The notes below the pieces were generated by a model. The model was not told the origin of the DNA. It saw only the letters and a program-made list of their open reading frames with translations, and did not search any database. 64,000 bases of DNA from the NCBI GenBank assembly GCA_011947345.1, contig JAAVTG010000557.1:124001-188000 (forward strand). Direction: 5' to 3'. How positions within the stretch are numbered: the first letter of the stretch is position 1; every line of letters begins with the position of its first letter. Source of the DNA: Phytophthora quininea. Lineage: Eukaryota > Oomycota > Peronosporomycetes > Peronosporales > Peronosporaceae. This document shows positions 10,059 through 19,945 of the stretch, in pieces. Both the position numbers and the translations under genes were made by a program.

Positions 10059-11450
10059 GTGAACCTGCCCGCGTCTGCTGCTGCGCATTGTCGTCTTCAA
10101 GAACAGGGACTTTCCGCCGGCTTACGGGATATTGAGGGGTTGTCCATGCTTCGGTCCGGGTGCCAATGCTGGACGCGGACGAGCTGCGAGTCTTGGACTG
10201 ACTCATGTCCGACCGGGCCGGTGTCGAGCACGGACATTCTCTTGCCTCGACCTCGGACTGCGCCCGGCGTCCTCACGCCTCTACATGGTGGATCAAGAAT
10301 GACTGAGGTGCAAGTGGCGCCGCTGATGCACTTCTTCGGGCCCGAGGGGTTCGGGTTCCGGCTGCTCAACACTTGTGGCGCACTGCGACTAGCGCTTCGT
10401 CGTGTACACGAGTTGGAAAGCGTGGGATACTACTCAGACGCGGAGGGTCCGCATAGTCAGCGATTAATTCGGCTGCTCGAATCTTCCTTGTGTCTTGAGG
10501 CAGCTCAGGACTTCCGTCTTCGCTACCAGGATCTAGCGCGCCGGGCCCAAGCCGACGTGAACGGCTTGACGACTTGCACTCGTCTGATCTTGGAGGACGA
10601 GGTGCGTAGACTGCGCGTGTTAGAGAATCAACCGGAGACCGCACGACACACTCTTCGGGAGTATGAAGAGGCAATCCAGGACCGGGACGATGCGGCCGAA
10701 GAGATATCACTGCTGAAGGACGAGCTGGACCGAGCCCTGGTAGAGCGGAACCTTTGTCAGGACGAGCTGTCCCTGGTGCGGGATGAGCGTTCGGGCTACC
10801 GGGACCAGGTTGCGGGCTTCAAACACCAGGTCGCAGACCTCGAGGAGAAATTGATCCGAATCCCGGATCTTCCTGACGCGTCAGGCCCGATACGTCGTCT
10901 TAAGGACCAAGGCCCTAGCGGGTTGTTCGGTGATGAGGCTGTGTTGGAACGCTTCGTGGCGGATTGGATTGCGCATCAACCTCCGTCGGACCGGCCCAGT
11001 CACTTCAATCTGTGGGGTCGGATGTCTCGCCTGCAGGAGCAGGGACCGGGGCTGACCCAACAACAGCAGGAATCGGCGTGCCCCCCACTCCTAAGCGCAG
11101 TCTCTACGGGATCGACCACAAATTCTTTGGTGAGGACCGGGTCCTCCGTTGATGGGCCTGTGCTTCGGGCCACACCAGCTTCTTCCAAACAACTTCCCCT
11201 CGGAAAAGATACGATCGGAAGCCAAGTGAGCATGGCTAGTGAAGAAGTCGGGCACTTTCTCAAAGAACGGAGCGCCCGGACGGTGGAAAATCACGTCCGG
11301 GACCCGGGGCCCAGGGTGTCGACGTCGACGTCTCCGACTTGGGAGATGAGGGCCAGATCGCCGAACCCCACAGCGATTCTGAGGCGAGACTCAGCAGTGG
11401 AACAGCCCAGGAAGACTAGGACATGGAGGCCAATGTCGAGTCGGAGTTGA
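10059..11450 (+). CDS. Coiled-coil protein of the opposite-strand region (gag-like?)
   Basis: This 463-residue frame opens with a non-ATG codon, so the true start is unsure; an in-frame ATG at 10146 is a candidate. Residues about 120-280 are strongly helical, with heptad-like Leu and long runs of Glu, Arg and Asp (for example LKDELDRALVERNL), typical of a coiled coil. The tail is Ser/Thr/Pro-rich. I know no family for it. Position beside Gypsy integrase suggests a retroelement protein, perhaps a structural (gag-like) one or an accessory antisense ORF. It overlaps the next ORF by 28 bases in another frame. Confidence 0.5.
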   Translation: MNLPASAAAHCRLQEQGLSAGLRDIEGLSMLRSGCQCWTRTSCESWTDSCPTGPVSSTDILLPRPRTAPGVLTPLHGGSRMTEVQVAPLMHFFGPEGFGFRLLNTCGALRLALRRVHELESVGYYSDAEGPHSQRLIRLLESSLCLEAAQDFRLRYQDLARRAQADVNGLTTCTRLILEDEVRRLRVLENQPETARHTLREYEEAIQDRDDAAEEISLLKDELDRALVERNLCQDELSLVRDERSGYRDQVAGFKHQVADLEEKLIRIPDLPDASGPIRRLKDQGPSGLFGDEAVLERFVADWIAHQPPSDRPSHFNLWGRMSRLQEQGPGLTQQQQESACPPLLSAVSTGSTTNSLVRTGSSVDGPVLRATPASSKQLPLGKDTIGSQVSMASEEVGHFLKERSARTVENHVRDPGPRVSTSTSPTWEMRARSPNPTAILRRDSAVEQPRKTRTWRPMSSRS

Positions 11451-12049
11451 GTCCCGGAAATGCTGCTGCTCAGGACGACCAAGACATGGAGGTTCTAGAC
11501 GAATCGGACCAGAGCTCTAAGGGCGATCATTGTACGGACTCTTCGGAGGTTCGTGTCTCAGAGATGGTCTCGGTCCCCCTTATGGTCGTGGGTCTTCGGA
11601 TGTCTCCGGACGGCAAACGAAAAATTCGCCCCGATGAATATAGTCCTCAGACGGACCGTAAGAACCCTTTGTACCGGGCCCTGGAAGACGAGGCCACTCC
11701 GCTCCGCTCCGACAAAAGCATATTGGGGTTGTTACCGCCTCGTTGTGGTCTGGACCGCGTTCGTCCTGATGTTCTGGATCTCCTTCGGATGGACTCCATC
11801 GTGACCGACATCCATGACGCGGAGATGATTTGCATGACGAACTTTGTTGGCGAGGAGATTCATGTCCATTGTCGCCTCCGTTGGGGACCCCTGGTCGAAA
11901 TTCTCAGATGGTTGCTGTGCCTCCAGATCCTGGACGACGTTCCGTGGGTCGTCTTTGTACCCGAAGTATATTTCGATCGGGATGTTCTCGAGGATGAGGC
12001 TTCTAGGCGGGAGGTGAGGATCAACAACCCTGGCCTGACATACCAGTAG
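11423..12049 (+). CDS. Acidic protein segment of the opposite-strand region
   Basis: Starts at ATG 11423 and runs 208 codons. The first 40 residues are acidic (DQDMEVLDESDQSS), and the rest alternates hydrophobic and charged segments (a WGPLVEILRWLLCLQ run, then VPWVVFVPEVYFD). It most likely continues the preceding ORF after a frame change and is itself continued by 12088-13126. No recognised domain. Confidence 0.45.
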   Translation: MEANVESELSPGNAAAQDDQDMEVLDESDQSSKGDHCTDSSEVRVSEMVSVPLMVVGLRMSPDGKRKIRPDEYSPQTDRKNPLYRALEDEATPLRSDKSILGLLPPRCGLDRVRPDVLDLLRMDSIVTDIHDAEMICMTNFVGEEIHVHCRLRWGPLVEILRWLLCLQILDDVPWVVFVPEVYFDRDVLEDEASRREVRINNPGLTYQ

Positions 12050-12087
12050 AGACTCCGGACTCGGCTACGCTCTCGGACGAGAGTGCG

Positions 12088-13126
12088 TTGGGAGATGAGG
12101 GGCTTCCCCAAAGAAACGACGGGGTCCCTTCAAGGGCGGTCAGCGACCTGGGCCCGTTACCAAGATCGTCTCCAACGCCTCAGCCGGCTCTGCGGCCGTC
12201 TACGGTTATCGAGGCTCCTGTCACTTCAGATTCGGAGGCGTCCGAGTCGGACCCGGAGGAAGTTCCAATCGCTAGGGTCTGGGACCTGGCCTTCGATCAC
12301 GATGCTCATTATGACACCATTCAGACTCTGGACCCGGATTCAAGACTTGGCATGTCCGGGGCATTAAGTTACACAGGTTCGATACGCCGTTGGGACGTCG
12401 CCAGCAAACTTGGGGTTTCCCGCAGTATCAATGTGGTCCAGCGTTCACACGACAGGCTCAGAGCCGCCTCGAACCAGAATCGTTTGCAGTATCGATGTAC
12501 CCACGGCTCTACGGCCAGCTAATGCCCTGGGATATTATGTTCCGAGACCGGATCAAACATTTCTGGTTCTTTCGGGACATGGACGGCCTCAGTGATGCCG
12601 GTCACCAAGTTGTCCAAGACTACGTGTTTCATATGTACCAGTTACGTCAAGCTTGCTGGGAAAGGAACCATGGGGCACTTACGGGGAGAAAACCTGCAAA
12701 CATCTGTATACCGAACGTCGGACCTGGGCGCGGGCCTGGAAGGCAGCGCGCGGTCCACTACGCCGTCGTATTCGGGGACTTCCGGAAGGTGAACGCACTA
12801 TTTTCTGGACGGAGCCTAGGTTGTGGCGCCGGACAAGGGACGTTTGCCCGTGGATCCTGGCGGATCCCGTGACTGGGTGGGACTTGCAGGAAAAGGTCGA
12901 GCAAATTGATATGTACAAGCCTTCTTGGTCTTATTGGAGCACCCCAGACTTACAGGGCAACGGGATAGTGTCCCAGCCCTTGTTGCAGCTCGGTGGATTC
13001 CTCGCCACGAGCACGAGCGCTTCCGCACACCTGTGCCAGCCGATCTCTCAGTTATCGAGGACTAGGGCCTGGGTCCACTGTGAGTCCCTTCGGACCAGGG
13101 CCATGCAGCTAGCACCATTCACATAG
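12088..13126 (+). pseudogene. Third segment of the opposite-strand gene, with several frame changes
   Basis: Coding quality hops between frames: first 12088 to about 12450 (SDSEASESDPEE, then WDLAFDHDAHYDT), then about 12450-12690 in another frame (MPWDIMFRDRIKHFWFF), then 12690-12960 in a third (WTEPRLWRRTRDVCPW, then WSYWSTPDL). Trp, Tyr and Arg are frequent. This reads as one long protein of about 1000 residues, together with the two segments upstream, broken by small indels. Function unknown. Confidence 0.4.
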
Positions 13127-13374
13127 TCGTCATTTCCTTTTAATCCGCATCTTACACATCATTGTCCGTGTGTTTCGTTGTCTTTCTTGGTCCTCGTTGT
13201 TTTCCACACGTAGTCTCATGAAAATATGTAATGTCGTCACAGGGTATTTCCTTTGGCTTTGGGGGATGACGTGTCGGGCCCGGATCACATCATGTCCTGA
13301 TCCCAAAGCCGTCTCGACTACTGGACTTCCACGTCCGGTAGCTCGTCTCCGGCCTGCATGGCGCGGGAACGCAC

Positions 13375-14960
13375 TCAAGCCCGCTTTCCCTTGTCGAACT
13401 CGTATAGGAGTCGGCCGCAATTTAGGCGGCTCTGCGGGACCCAGTCCGGGGATTCGTACCCTTTCCAACGAATCAGGTACTCTTTCACCTTCCGGCTGGA
13501 CCCGGTCCGAGACACCCAGCGAACATCAAAGATGGATTCTACTTCAAATTCGCCAGCACTTTCCTCCGGCTCCCAACTGTCTTCTCTAAGCAAGGCAGCG
13601 CCGACGTCGTCGTTCTCGGGGTCTGGACCTCACGCGTGGGCCGATTCGAAAACACTGCTCTGGGCTTCAAACGACTCACACGGATGCAGGGGTGCACCCG
13701 ATAGTCGGTCCCTTCCACCTGCAGTCGGCACCTAAAGTCCTCGCTCTTCTCGACGATTCGGAACGGGCCGTGCCACAGATGTGCCAGCTTCTTCGTGAGC
13801 CCGGGCTGGACCCGGGCCAGGCACAACCAGACTGACTCACCGACTTCGAAGCATTCTTGATCCTGTCAGATAACTCCTCCCAACGGCGGTTGTGTTCTCT
13901 CGATCAAGGAATCTTGGCTTTCAGCTGTAGGTCTCGGGCCCAGGCCCGAGCATACTCCACTTGACGTTGTACCTCGAATCTCCATTCGTACGCGTCCCGG
14001 AGTTCGAAATCCCTTGGCGACCCAGATAGCAAGGCGTGAACGGTGTCTTGCGAGTCCCAACCATGGACTAGATAAAACGGGGTCTCATGCCGAGTAAAGT
14101 CATACGACGGATCAAAGCCCACATCAGTTTTTCGGCTAGTTCGTCCCAGTCACTCTGATCCACAGTTCGGACGTACGACTTTATGCTCCGGATAACCGCC
14201 TTCACGGACCTCTCCTGTTGGCCGTTGTCCTGGGGGCTCTACGCTAAGGTCGCCCGCCGTTGGCTCCCGATCATGTCCTGAAATTGCTTGAAGACCCGGC
14301 TCATGAACCGGGGGCCCTGATCACGACGGGTGATTTCGGTGGCCCCAAATCTCCGGAAAACACATTCTTCATAGACCTCGGCTCGATCCTGAGCTAAAGT
14401 GGTGCTCGTTGCTTTGCACAAAACGAAACTGGAGGACGCGCACTGAAACAGAAGTAGGGCCACGTTGCCTCGGGTCGTCTTCGGTAGAGGAATCACAAAG
14501 TCCATAGATACGACTTGGAACGGTTGAGTGGTCAAGACGTTCCCGGGAGAGGGTCCTGGGCTCCACGGCGCTCTTTTCGTCGTGCAATCCATACACTCTT
14601 TGACGTACTTCTCCACTGATGTAAACATACCGACCCAGTAGTACTTGCAGCGCAGTCGTTCGTAGGTCAGGATGATTCCTTGGTGCCCGCCATGCAATTG
14701 TGTATGGCATAGGTGCAGGACTTCCTGCTGGAGGGTCCTGGGGCACTACCAATCGAAGTTTATCTGACACTTCGCAAGGCCCGTCCGGGGTCCTCCGGCC
14801 CCCATAAAATAGCACGTCTCTGCTATCCAGGACAAACTGGTCCGCGATCTTCGCTAAATGTCTAGCTCATTTGAAAGACATCTTCTCAGTCCGACCCAGC
14901 AGGATAGCTCGCAAAGGAGCAAACCCCGGATCTAACTTCCGATGGGCGCACATCCGTCTT
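13375..14960 (-). pseudogene. Gypsy pol remnant: integrase and chromodomain
   Basis: Reading leftward from 14960: a FAPLRAILLG-like linker, the integrase HHCC zinc-binding module (HGGHQG, YYWVGM, then CMDC), and the catalytic core with the first Asp in VVSMDFVIPLP, the second in RRDQGPRF and the Glu in NGQQERSVK. An in-frame TAG (14239-14241) replaces a codon of the usual YRP motif just before that Glu. The core continues to MWALIRR, then frames shift. A C-terminal LVHGWDSQD and LWHGPFRIVEKSEDF segment leads to a chromodomain with VESIFDVRW and YLIRWKGYESPDW (13400-13560). At least three frame changes make it inactive as sequenced. Confidence 0.8.
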
Positions 14961-15089
14961 CACCTCTCTTCCCGGGTGATCTCGGGGCTGACTTCTGGGG
15001 TCATATTGAAGTCTCACAGCATCTGCCTACGACATAATGACAGTTTACGATTGCCGCGATTCCTTTTAAACTTATTGCAACGCTTGGTC

Positions 15090-15490
15090 AAGCTTCTCGT
15101 TGACGAATTACCCCACCTGTGAAGCTCTTTTCTCCTCCGAGAGTTGCATCCACTGGAACTTTTCCTGCAGATCCGTGTGCGTAGCGGTCAGTGCTACGTC
15201 GAGCTGCACACCGATTACGCACTGCTGCCCCGTTATCTGCTGCACAATGGCCTTCGTTGATGCTTGGACAGCCCTTAAAACCGCGCTCTGAGCCTGACTT
15301 TCCCTGCGCTGAGCATCGCTTGTTCGGCAGCCAGAGTGTTGGTCTGCTCGATAAAGTGGTGGCCCAGGCTGGCCAGCTGCTCGCCCGTGTGTGTCGGAGC
15401 AAGCTCAACGATGGTGTCTAGCCAGATACTCAACGACCGCGGTCATGTCGGTGTACTGCGCTTGAGCAGCCTCTTAGACGACGGTTTGAG
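15090..15490 (-). pseudogene. Gag-like coiled-coil remnant (copy 1 of a dispersed family)
   Basis: From an ATG near 15478 the minus strand reads MVLTRSQTVV, then a stop, then frames rich in Gln and Ala (EQLASLGHHFIEQTN, then LAAEQAML, then AVQASTKAIVQQITGQQ). The same order of motifs appears at 56112-57070 on the plus strand, which begins MVLTRAQAVAQ and carries VGEHLAKITQYFFAQ and LAAEHLVLQ. The family is probably an element gag. Stops and frame changes kill this copy. Confidence 0.55.
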
Positions 15491-15702
15491 ATCGGGTCAA
15501 CACCATCCTTCCGACGCCAGATTTCCCGACAGCGACAGCTTCGTGAACGGCGAGAGCAGCGGTAGAAATTGGCGACAGCTACGGCTGGAAGGGGCGAATT
15601 TATCTTTGCCCCCTCAAGATTGTTGAATTCGATAATCCAATGACAAATGTTTTGATTAATCCAGTGGCGCAATAACTAGCAGAACGAGCAAACTATGTGC
15701 TC

Positions 15703-15885
15703 TGTGACGGGCTTCCGTCACATGGTTGCCATCGCGGCGCGCGATGGCCAATCAACACCCTTTTATAGTTTCGTTGGACACGGCGGGCTCAGCAAGAGCC
15801 CGTCTGAACATCAATCAACCAGAGTTTTTCTACCTGCTTCCTCGCAATCAGTGTATGTCGGTAACGGGCCACAAAGCCCGTTACA
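15703..15885. repeat. Solo LTR with 5 bp target-site duplication
   Basis: A 183 bp LTR of the same family as 1698-1882: it starts TGTGACGG and ends GCCCGTTACA. It is flanked on both sides by the identical pentamer TGCTC (15698-15702 and 15886-15890), the mark of integrase-mediated insertion. Internal element sequence is gone, as after LTR-LTR recombination. It holds four hairpins: TGTGACGG/CCGTCACA, GCCATCGCG/CGCGATGGC, CGGGCTC/GAGCCCG and GTAACGGGC/GCCCGTTAC. Confidence 0.9.
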
Positions 15886-15890
15886 TGCTC

Positions 15891-16267
15891 ATCTCCCGCC
15901 CCCTCCCCTCCCTCAAAAATGTTTTACCTCATGAGCTCCAAAACAAATGTACGCGCAGTGAGCGAATGATCGCCTGAACACTTTGCAGGGGGACTCGCGC
16001 ATTTTCGACCAGTTTTCCATGATAGCAAGTGCTGAAAAATGGCAATGTTGTGGGTGATCGATCTCTGGCAAAAAATAAAGAACATACGTGATTTTTATCT
16101 GGCGAATGCCTTCCTGCAATGCACGTCGCGATCCGGTAGGACTGTTGCCAACTACCGAGTGAAATAGTGAACAGGTATGGCAGAAATGAGAAAGCTGATG
16201 CTCAATTATCAGTCGACGCATGCTCAATGAGATGGAGCTCGAAAGCAGAAGTCGCGTGTGATTGTAG
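15891..16267. other. No feature recognised
   Basis: AT-balanced sequence without a protein-like frame longer than a few dozen codons; nothing repeated elsewhere in the window was noticed. Confidence 0.3.
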
Positions 16268-16765
16268 TGTGGAGATCACCAGCCATGATCATATAACGAT
16301 TGCGCGTGTACTTGACGATGCAAAATGGAAAGTGATCATGTTAGTTAAGACTTCCTGCTACTCGCTAGCCTATGAGCTATTCAAGAACACTGGAAGCCTC
16401 ACCACACAAATCCTCTGCTGTGCGAGTTGCTGCTGTCCTGTCCGTGCAGATTGTAGCAAATCGTCTTCTAGAACTTCGACAGATCAGCCAGCCGCAGTAG
16501 TGGCGACTGGATGGTCTCGTGCACATCAAGTCGTAACGCGAGCCAGGATGACACACTGTCGCAATACGTGATGACCTCCGAGTAGATAACGACACTTGTG
16601 TTGACACGACTGTCAACCACCCAACTCCGTGCTTGGGGCACGGAGTCCCCAAACGATAGACAAGCTCATTTAGCTCACTTGTCGATTAGCATCTAATAGA
16701 CTACCGGCCAACTTAGGGAGCTTTGCCGACTCCCCCATCGTGTCTTCACACCTGAAGGCACTACA
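16268..16765. repeat. Structured dispersed repeat, copy 1
   Basis: Starts TGTGGAGATCAC and ends CACTACA. Bases 16484-16765 are nearly identical to 19967-20247. A stretch of about 195 bases after the first 20 is missing from copy 2. The last 167 bases (from 16599) contain stacked hairpins: TTGACA/TGTCAA, ACTCCGTGC/GCACGGAGT, GACAAG/CTTGTC, ATTAG/CTAAT and GGGAG/CTCCC. The TG...CA ends and the TGTTGACA terminal hairpin resemble the Gypsy LTR family above; I infer an LTR or LTR-derived repeat. No target duplication seen. Confidence 0.6.
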
Positions 16766-17499
16766 AACACCTGATGATCTGTACAGTGCTCAGCGCTGGC
16801 TGTCAGAACGTGAGTCACGCCACAACTCAGTGAATCCTGCACCGACACCTTTTAACAGTAAATGAGCCATGCTGTTTGCTACGAACTCGGGTGCAAGTAC
16901 GCTGGCGGCGGCGTTCGTACAAACTCCAAGCTTGTGTTCTGCACGCACCCTGGTGGTTGAAATTCCTAGCCGTTGTATTAATCCTGCTGGATAGTTCCTT
17001 CATCGCGCACTAGATGTCGAAAAGACCACCCAACAGATACATGTAGCTAGTTTTCGTTGAGAACTCGGGGCATTCGAGCTTTTTGTTGTAAGAAACTTCA
17101 ACACTGCCACTCTTACAAACTGATTCATTTGTATTGCTCGAAACACAGGCTTCGTAAAGACGCCGTTGGAGTCGGAGAGCCGAGAGTGCATCACCTCAAG
17201 TTAAAGTCTACTTCGTGCTTGGAGTTGGCAGTGCAGCCGTACGCAGCCGTGTCGAGAAGCCAGTGACCGCTTCAGATCAGCGATCGTAAGCTGCAGCACC
17301 AAAGTGCATCGCTTTGTCCCCGGTGTAACATCCGCTGCTTTATGATCGTTCGTTCCGCTTCCAGTACGCTTTCCAATAGCTTCACGCAGCATTCGACACA
17401 TCTTCTTGAAAGAAACAAGCAACTCCAGATCATGACGTGGCTGCACCGCAACGAATCCCTCACGAACGGCATGCCGTCTTTGCCGCATCCCTTTCCGCA
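16766..17499. other. No feature recognised
   Basis: No frame with protein-like composition that I can defend. The minus-strand stretch 17201-17488 is open but unrecognised; it lies where the C-terminus of the adjacent S1-protease-like remnant should be. Confidence 0.3.
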
Positions 17500-18000
17500 G
17501 CTCGACAGACCGATGGTAACATCATCACTGACGAATCATCAGCGGATCCCTTCTTCTGTCCCATGACCAGCGGGCCGCCCGCATCCGGACTGCACTGCAC
17601 GAGTCTTGATTCTTGACTGCTGGCGCATGCCATGGTGTTGTCGATGTTGTAGACCTTGGCACAGTCCCGGTTGTCCCAAACCTCCAAGCTCACCTTTTGA
17701 GCCGCTTGTACACGGTTCCGCTCGAGGACGAAGTTTCACGCCAGCCAGTGGCAGAAGCCCAGACGCCAGCCTTGGCGACCTTGTCGTTGGCGTTCGGAAG
17801 TTCGCCGGCGTGAAGTTGTTGGCCATCTCGAGCATCAACAGAGCAAAATCCCAGGTGCCGTTGAATGTGGTTCTGGACCTTAGCGACCTTGATTTACTCG
17901 CCGTCCTGGGTGCCTTCGTTGAGATGCGTGCCGATTGGCACGTACTTGATCGCGCCCCACGCGACGCGGGCAGCAACTCTTCCGGCTCCGGAGCTCCGGA
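17500..18000 (-). pseudogene. Trypsin-fold (S1) protease homologue remnant, glucanase-inhibitor-like
   Basis: In three frames, reading leftward, the pieces of a chymotrypsin-fold protein appear in order: a TWDFALLMLE run holding the Asp of the triad (usual DIALL), LPNANDKVAKAGVWASATGW, VSLEVWDNRDCAKVY, and CSPDAGGPLV where active trypsins have GDSGGPLV. The nucleophilic Ser is Ala here. Phytophthora secretes catalytically dead S1 homologues (glucanase inhibitor proteins, GIPs) that block plant endoglucanases, so a GIP-like origin is plausible. The N-terminus with signal peptide and His is missing and the frames are broken: a pseudogene. Confidence 0.6.
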
Positions 18001-18219
18001 GGGTAAACACAACAAACACAAGTTTTTTTCTTTACCTTCAACAAAAGTGTATCCCTTCTTCAAAACGATTTTTTTTAAAAGAAACTCGATGGCTTAGGCG
18101 TTGATGAATGTGGCGCTTGTGCTGCGCCATTCAGCACCCGCCCTGCAGGAGCACCTCGGAGGGCTTGTCTCGTGTCTCCTGGGGCCGCCCGCAACCTCTC
18201 GCTCAGTCGCGCGTGCCAG

Positions 18220-18690
18220 TTCGAGTCGACGGAGCTGCTGGAATGGATCTGGGACTGCACTTGCAATGGCTTTACAATAATCGGTCCGAGGGGTGTACGA
18301 CAACAGCAATCGAACGTGCAGTGAAAAATGGTCACTTCGAGGTGGTGAGGTGGCTGCACGCAAATGTGAGGCACGCGCGTTCGCCGCAATCCAGCTGACC
18401 GTGGCCAATTCGAGAAACTAAAGTGGCTGTACGCTGACAGTCCCGATGTGTACGACCAAGACGTTCAAGGCGGCTGTACCTGGTGGCCACCTTGATGTTG
18501 CGTACTGGCTACAGAATTGGATGGTTGATTAACGATTTTGACATGCTGCTGTTTCTGCATGTATGCAGTCCGCAGCCCTTCACCCCGAAGTTTGTACGCC
18601 TTACGGAGCAGTCAGTAGGCCTAGCGACACTTGAAAGCAGACATCAACTCCTGATGAAGGCGTGGTTGCATGCAAATGACCCGCAATAAA
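18220..18690 (+). pseudogene. Ankyrin-repeat gene remnant
   Basis: Short in-frame pieces show the oomycete ankyrin pattern: CTTTAIERAVKNGHFEVVRW and LHAN, then FEKLKWLYA, then FKAAVPGGHLDVAYWLQN. The pieces are spread over different frames with stops between them. Long arrays of this kind are common, fast-decaying gene families in Phytophthora. No start or end can be given. Confidence 0.5.
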
Positions 18691-18777
18691 TCGCTCAAGA
18701 TAAGTTCCCAAACGTACAAAAGATTCTCACAGCAGCATTATTCCAACGGCAAGCTGGCAAAATTCGAATGCCGAAGT

Positions 18778-19133
18778 TTAGCATGGACCGTTCGCCTTCT
18801 TGGTGATGTTTTGATCCGGGTTGTTGCAGCTCGCGAGGTTCAGCTTGCACAAGTTGCCGTATGTGACGCCGTCAGAGCCGCACACGGGGGTGTTGTCAGT
18901 CGGACAGGACGGATCGCAGACGACGGTACTTGCAGCACTTCCAGGCGGCTCGGGCGTGTCCGGCGACGAACCAGAGGATGAACCCGTTTCCGAAGGGAAA
19001 ATCTGAGGACCGATCCCCAAGTAGGGAAGACACCGTTGTTGTCCGAAATGTTGAACGCCAAAGCTTCGACTTCTCCAATACGAGCGGTGGCAACAGCGAA
19101 AACAAATCCGACGAGTCCGACGATGAACTTCGT
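18778..19133 (-). pseudogene. Kazal-type protease inhibitor (EPI-like) with lost start codon
   Basis: A secreted inhibitor in outline. From 19130 a hydrophobic signal-peptide-like run (KFIVGLVGFVFAVATA) is followed by a Ser/Pro-rich linker and a Kazal domain with six Cys in the order CDPSC, TPVCGSDGVTYGN, LCKL, ASC and GPC, ending at TAA 18778. The codon before KFIVG is ACG, where the paralogue at 19763 has ATG. One base appears to be missing after FPT (near 19024), shifting frame between linker halves. Kazal inhibitors of this type (EPIs) protect Phytophthora from plant apoplastic proteases. Thr occupies the P1-equivalent site. Intact apart from these two lesions. Confidence 0.75.
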
Positions 19134-19529
19134 GCTTTCGAGTCTGGTGGGGTAGTTTGAGTAGTTTCTTGCCGATTCAAGAATGATGTAGCAGACTGCA
19201 GACAGTCAAGTCGAGTCGGAGACCAGAGAATGGCATGTGGCGCACTAGATCTGCTAAATGTGCGGACCTTGTCGTTTTTGACAGACTCGAATCGAAATGA
19301 TCCTCACACAAAGCGGAGGATATGAATATCCAAATACATACACCCACGCGTGTAAAATGATCTCGAGCAGCTGTCTTGCCAATTCGACACTCTCTTCATT
19401 AAGCAATCTGGGCAGGATGAAAACAAATAGAAAGTTATGTCGGAACTTGCCAAAGCGAAGCTCTCAAATTCAACCAACGCAGACTCAGTAGGCAGGAAAC
19501 CGCTTTCTTTGTTGTTGTTGTTCTGGGCT

Positions 19530-19763
19530 GTTCTAGGAATCACCGTCGATGATGACACTGGGGTGTTGTTAGTTGTCTAGAGGTACAGACGGCTGTGGAG
19601 TGGTGGCGGCAAATGAATATGACGACGAGCCGGATTCCGAAGGGTGAACTTCGGGGCCGACGCCGATGATGGGGACTTTGTTCTTGGGATCGAACGTCAA
19701 CCCGTCGACACTGGAGACGAGAGCAGCGATGAAAATCCCGGCGAGTCCGACGATAACCTTCAT
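19530..19763 (-). pseudogene. Second Kazal-type inhibitor gene, truncated
   Basis: Starts with ATG at 19763: MKVIVGLAGIFIAALVSSVDG (signal peptide) and a linker with VPIIGVGPEVHPSESGSSS, closely matching the linker of the neighbouring copy (IGPQIFPSETGSSS). The frame stops at 19569 after 64 residues. DNA beyond the stop still resembles the DNTPVCGSDGV part of the other gene, while the segment holding the first two Cys is deleted. So this is a paralogue that lost its inhibitor domain; the remaining 64-residue secreted peptide could still be made. Confidence 0.65.
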
Positions 19764-19945
19764 ACGTTCGAGGCTGGTGGAGTTGCTTACGTGGTAGTTG
19801 GCGAATTCGAGAATGCCTCGGCTCGGGGCCTGAACGTAAAGTGCTGTACCGTGTTTCCGATCCGAAGAATTGCACATCGTTCGCCAGCTCAGTGGATTTA
19901 AAGGCTGTATTAGCCAGAAACTGTCAACGCACATGATAACACTAG

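Larger units (their letters stand above)
9485..15490 (-). mobile_element. Decayed Gypsy element with a large opposite-strand coding region
   Basis: On the minus strand, a gag-like coiled-coil remnant (15490-15090) is followed by integrase and chromodomain remnants (14960-13375). Reverse transcriptase and RNase H are absent between them, so this is a deletion derivative or two nested fragments. Directly beyond the chromodomain, from 9485 to 13126, protein-like frames run on the plus strand, pointing toward pol. I could not delimit LTRs, so both outer limits are provisional. Confidence 0.55.

Noticed and set aside
15088..15421. Stand-alone genes on either strand
   Set aside because: The open frames are fragments or shadows of the gag-like remnant that matches 56112-57070.
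16599..16765. Complete solo LTR with target duplication in the structured repeat
   Set aside because: Homology between the two copies extends 115 bases upstream of the TGTTGACA start, and the flanking pentamers differ.
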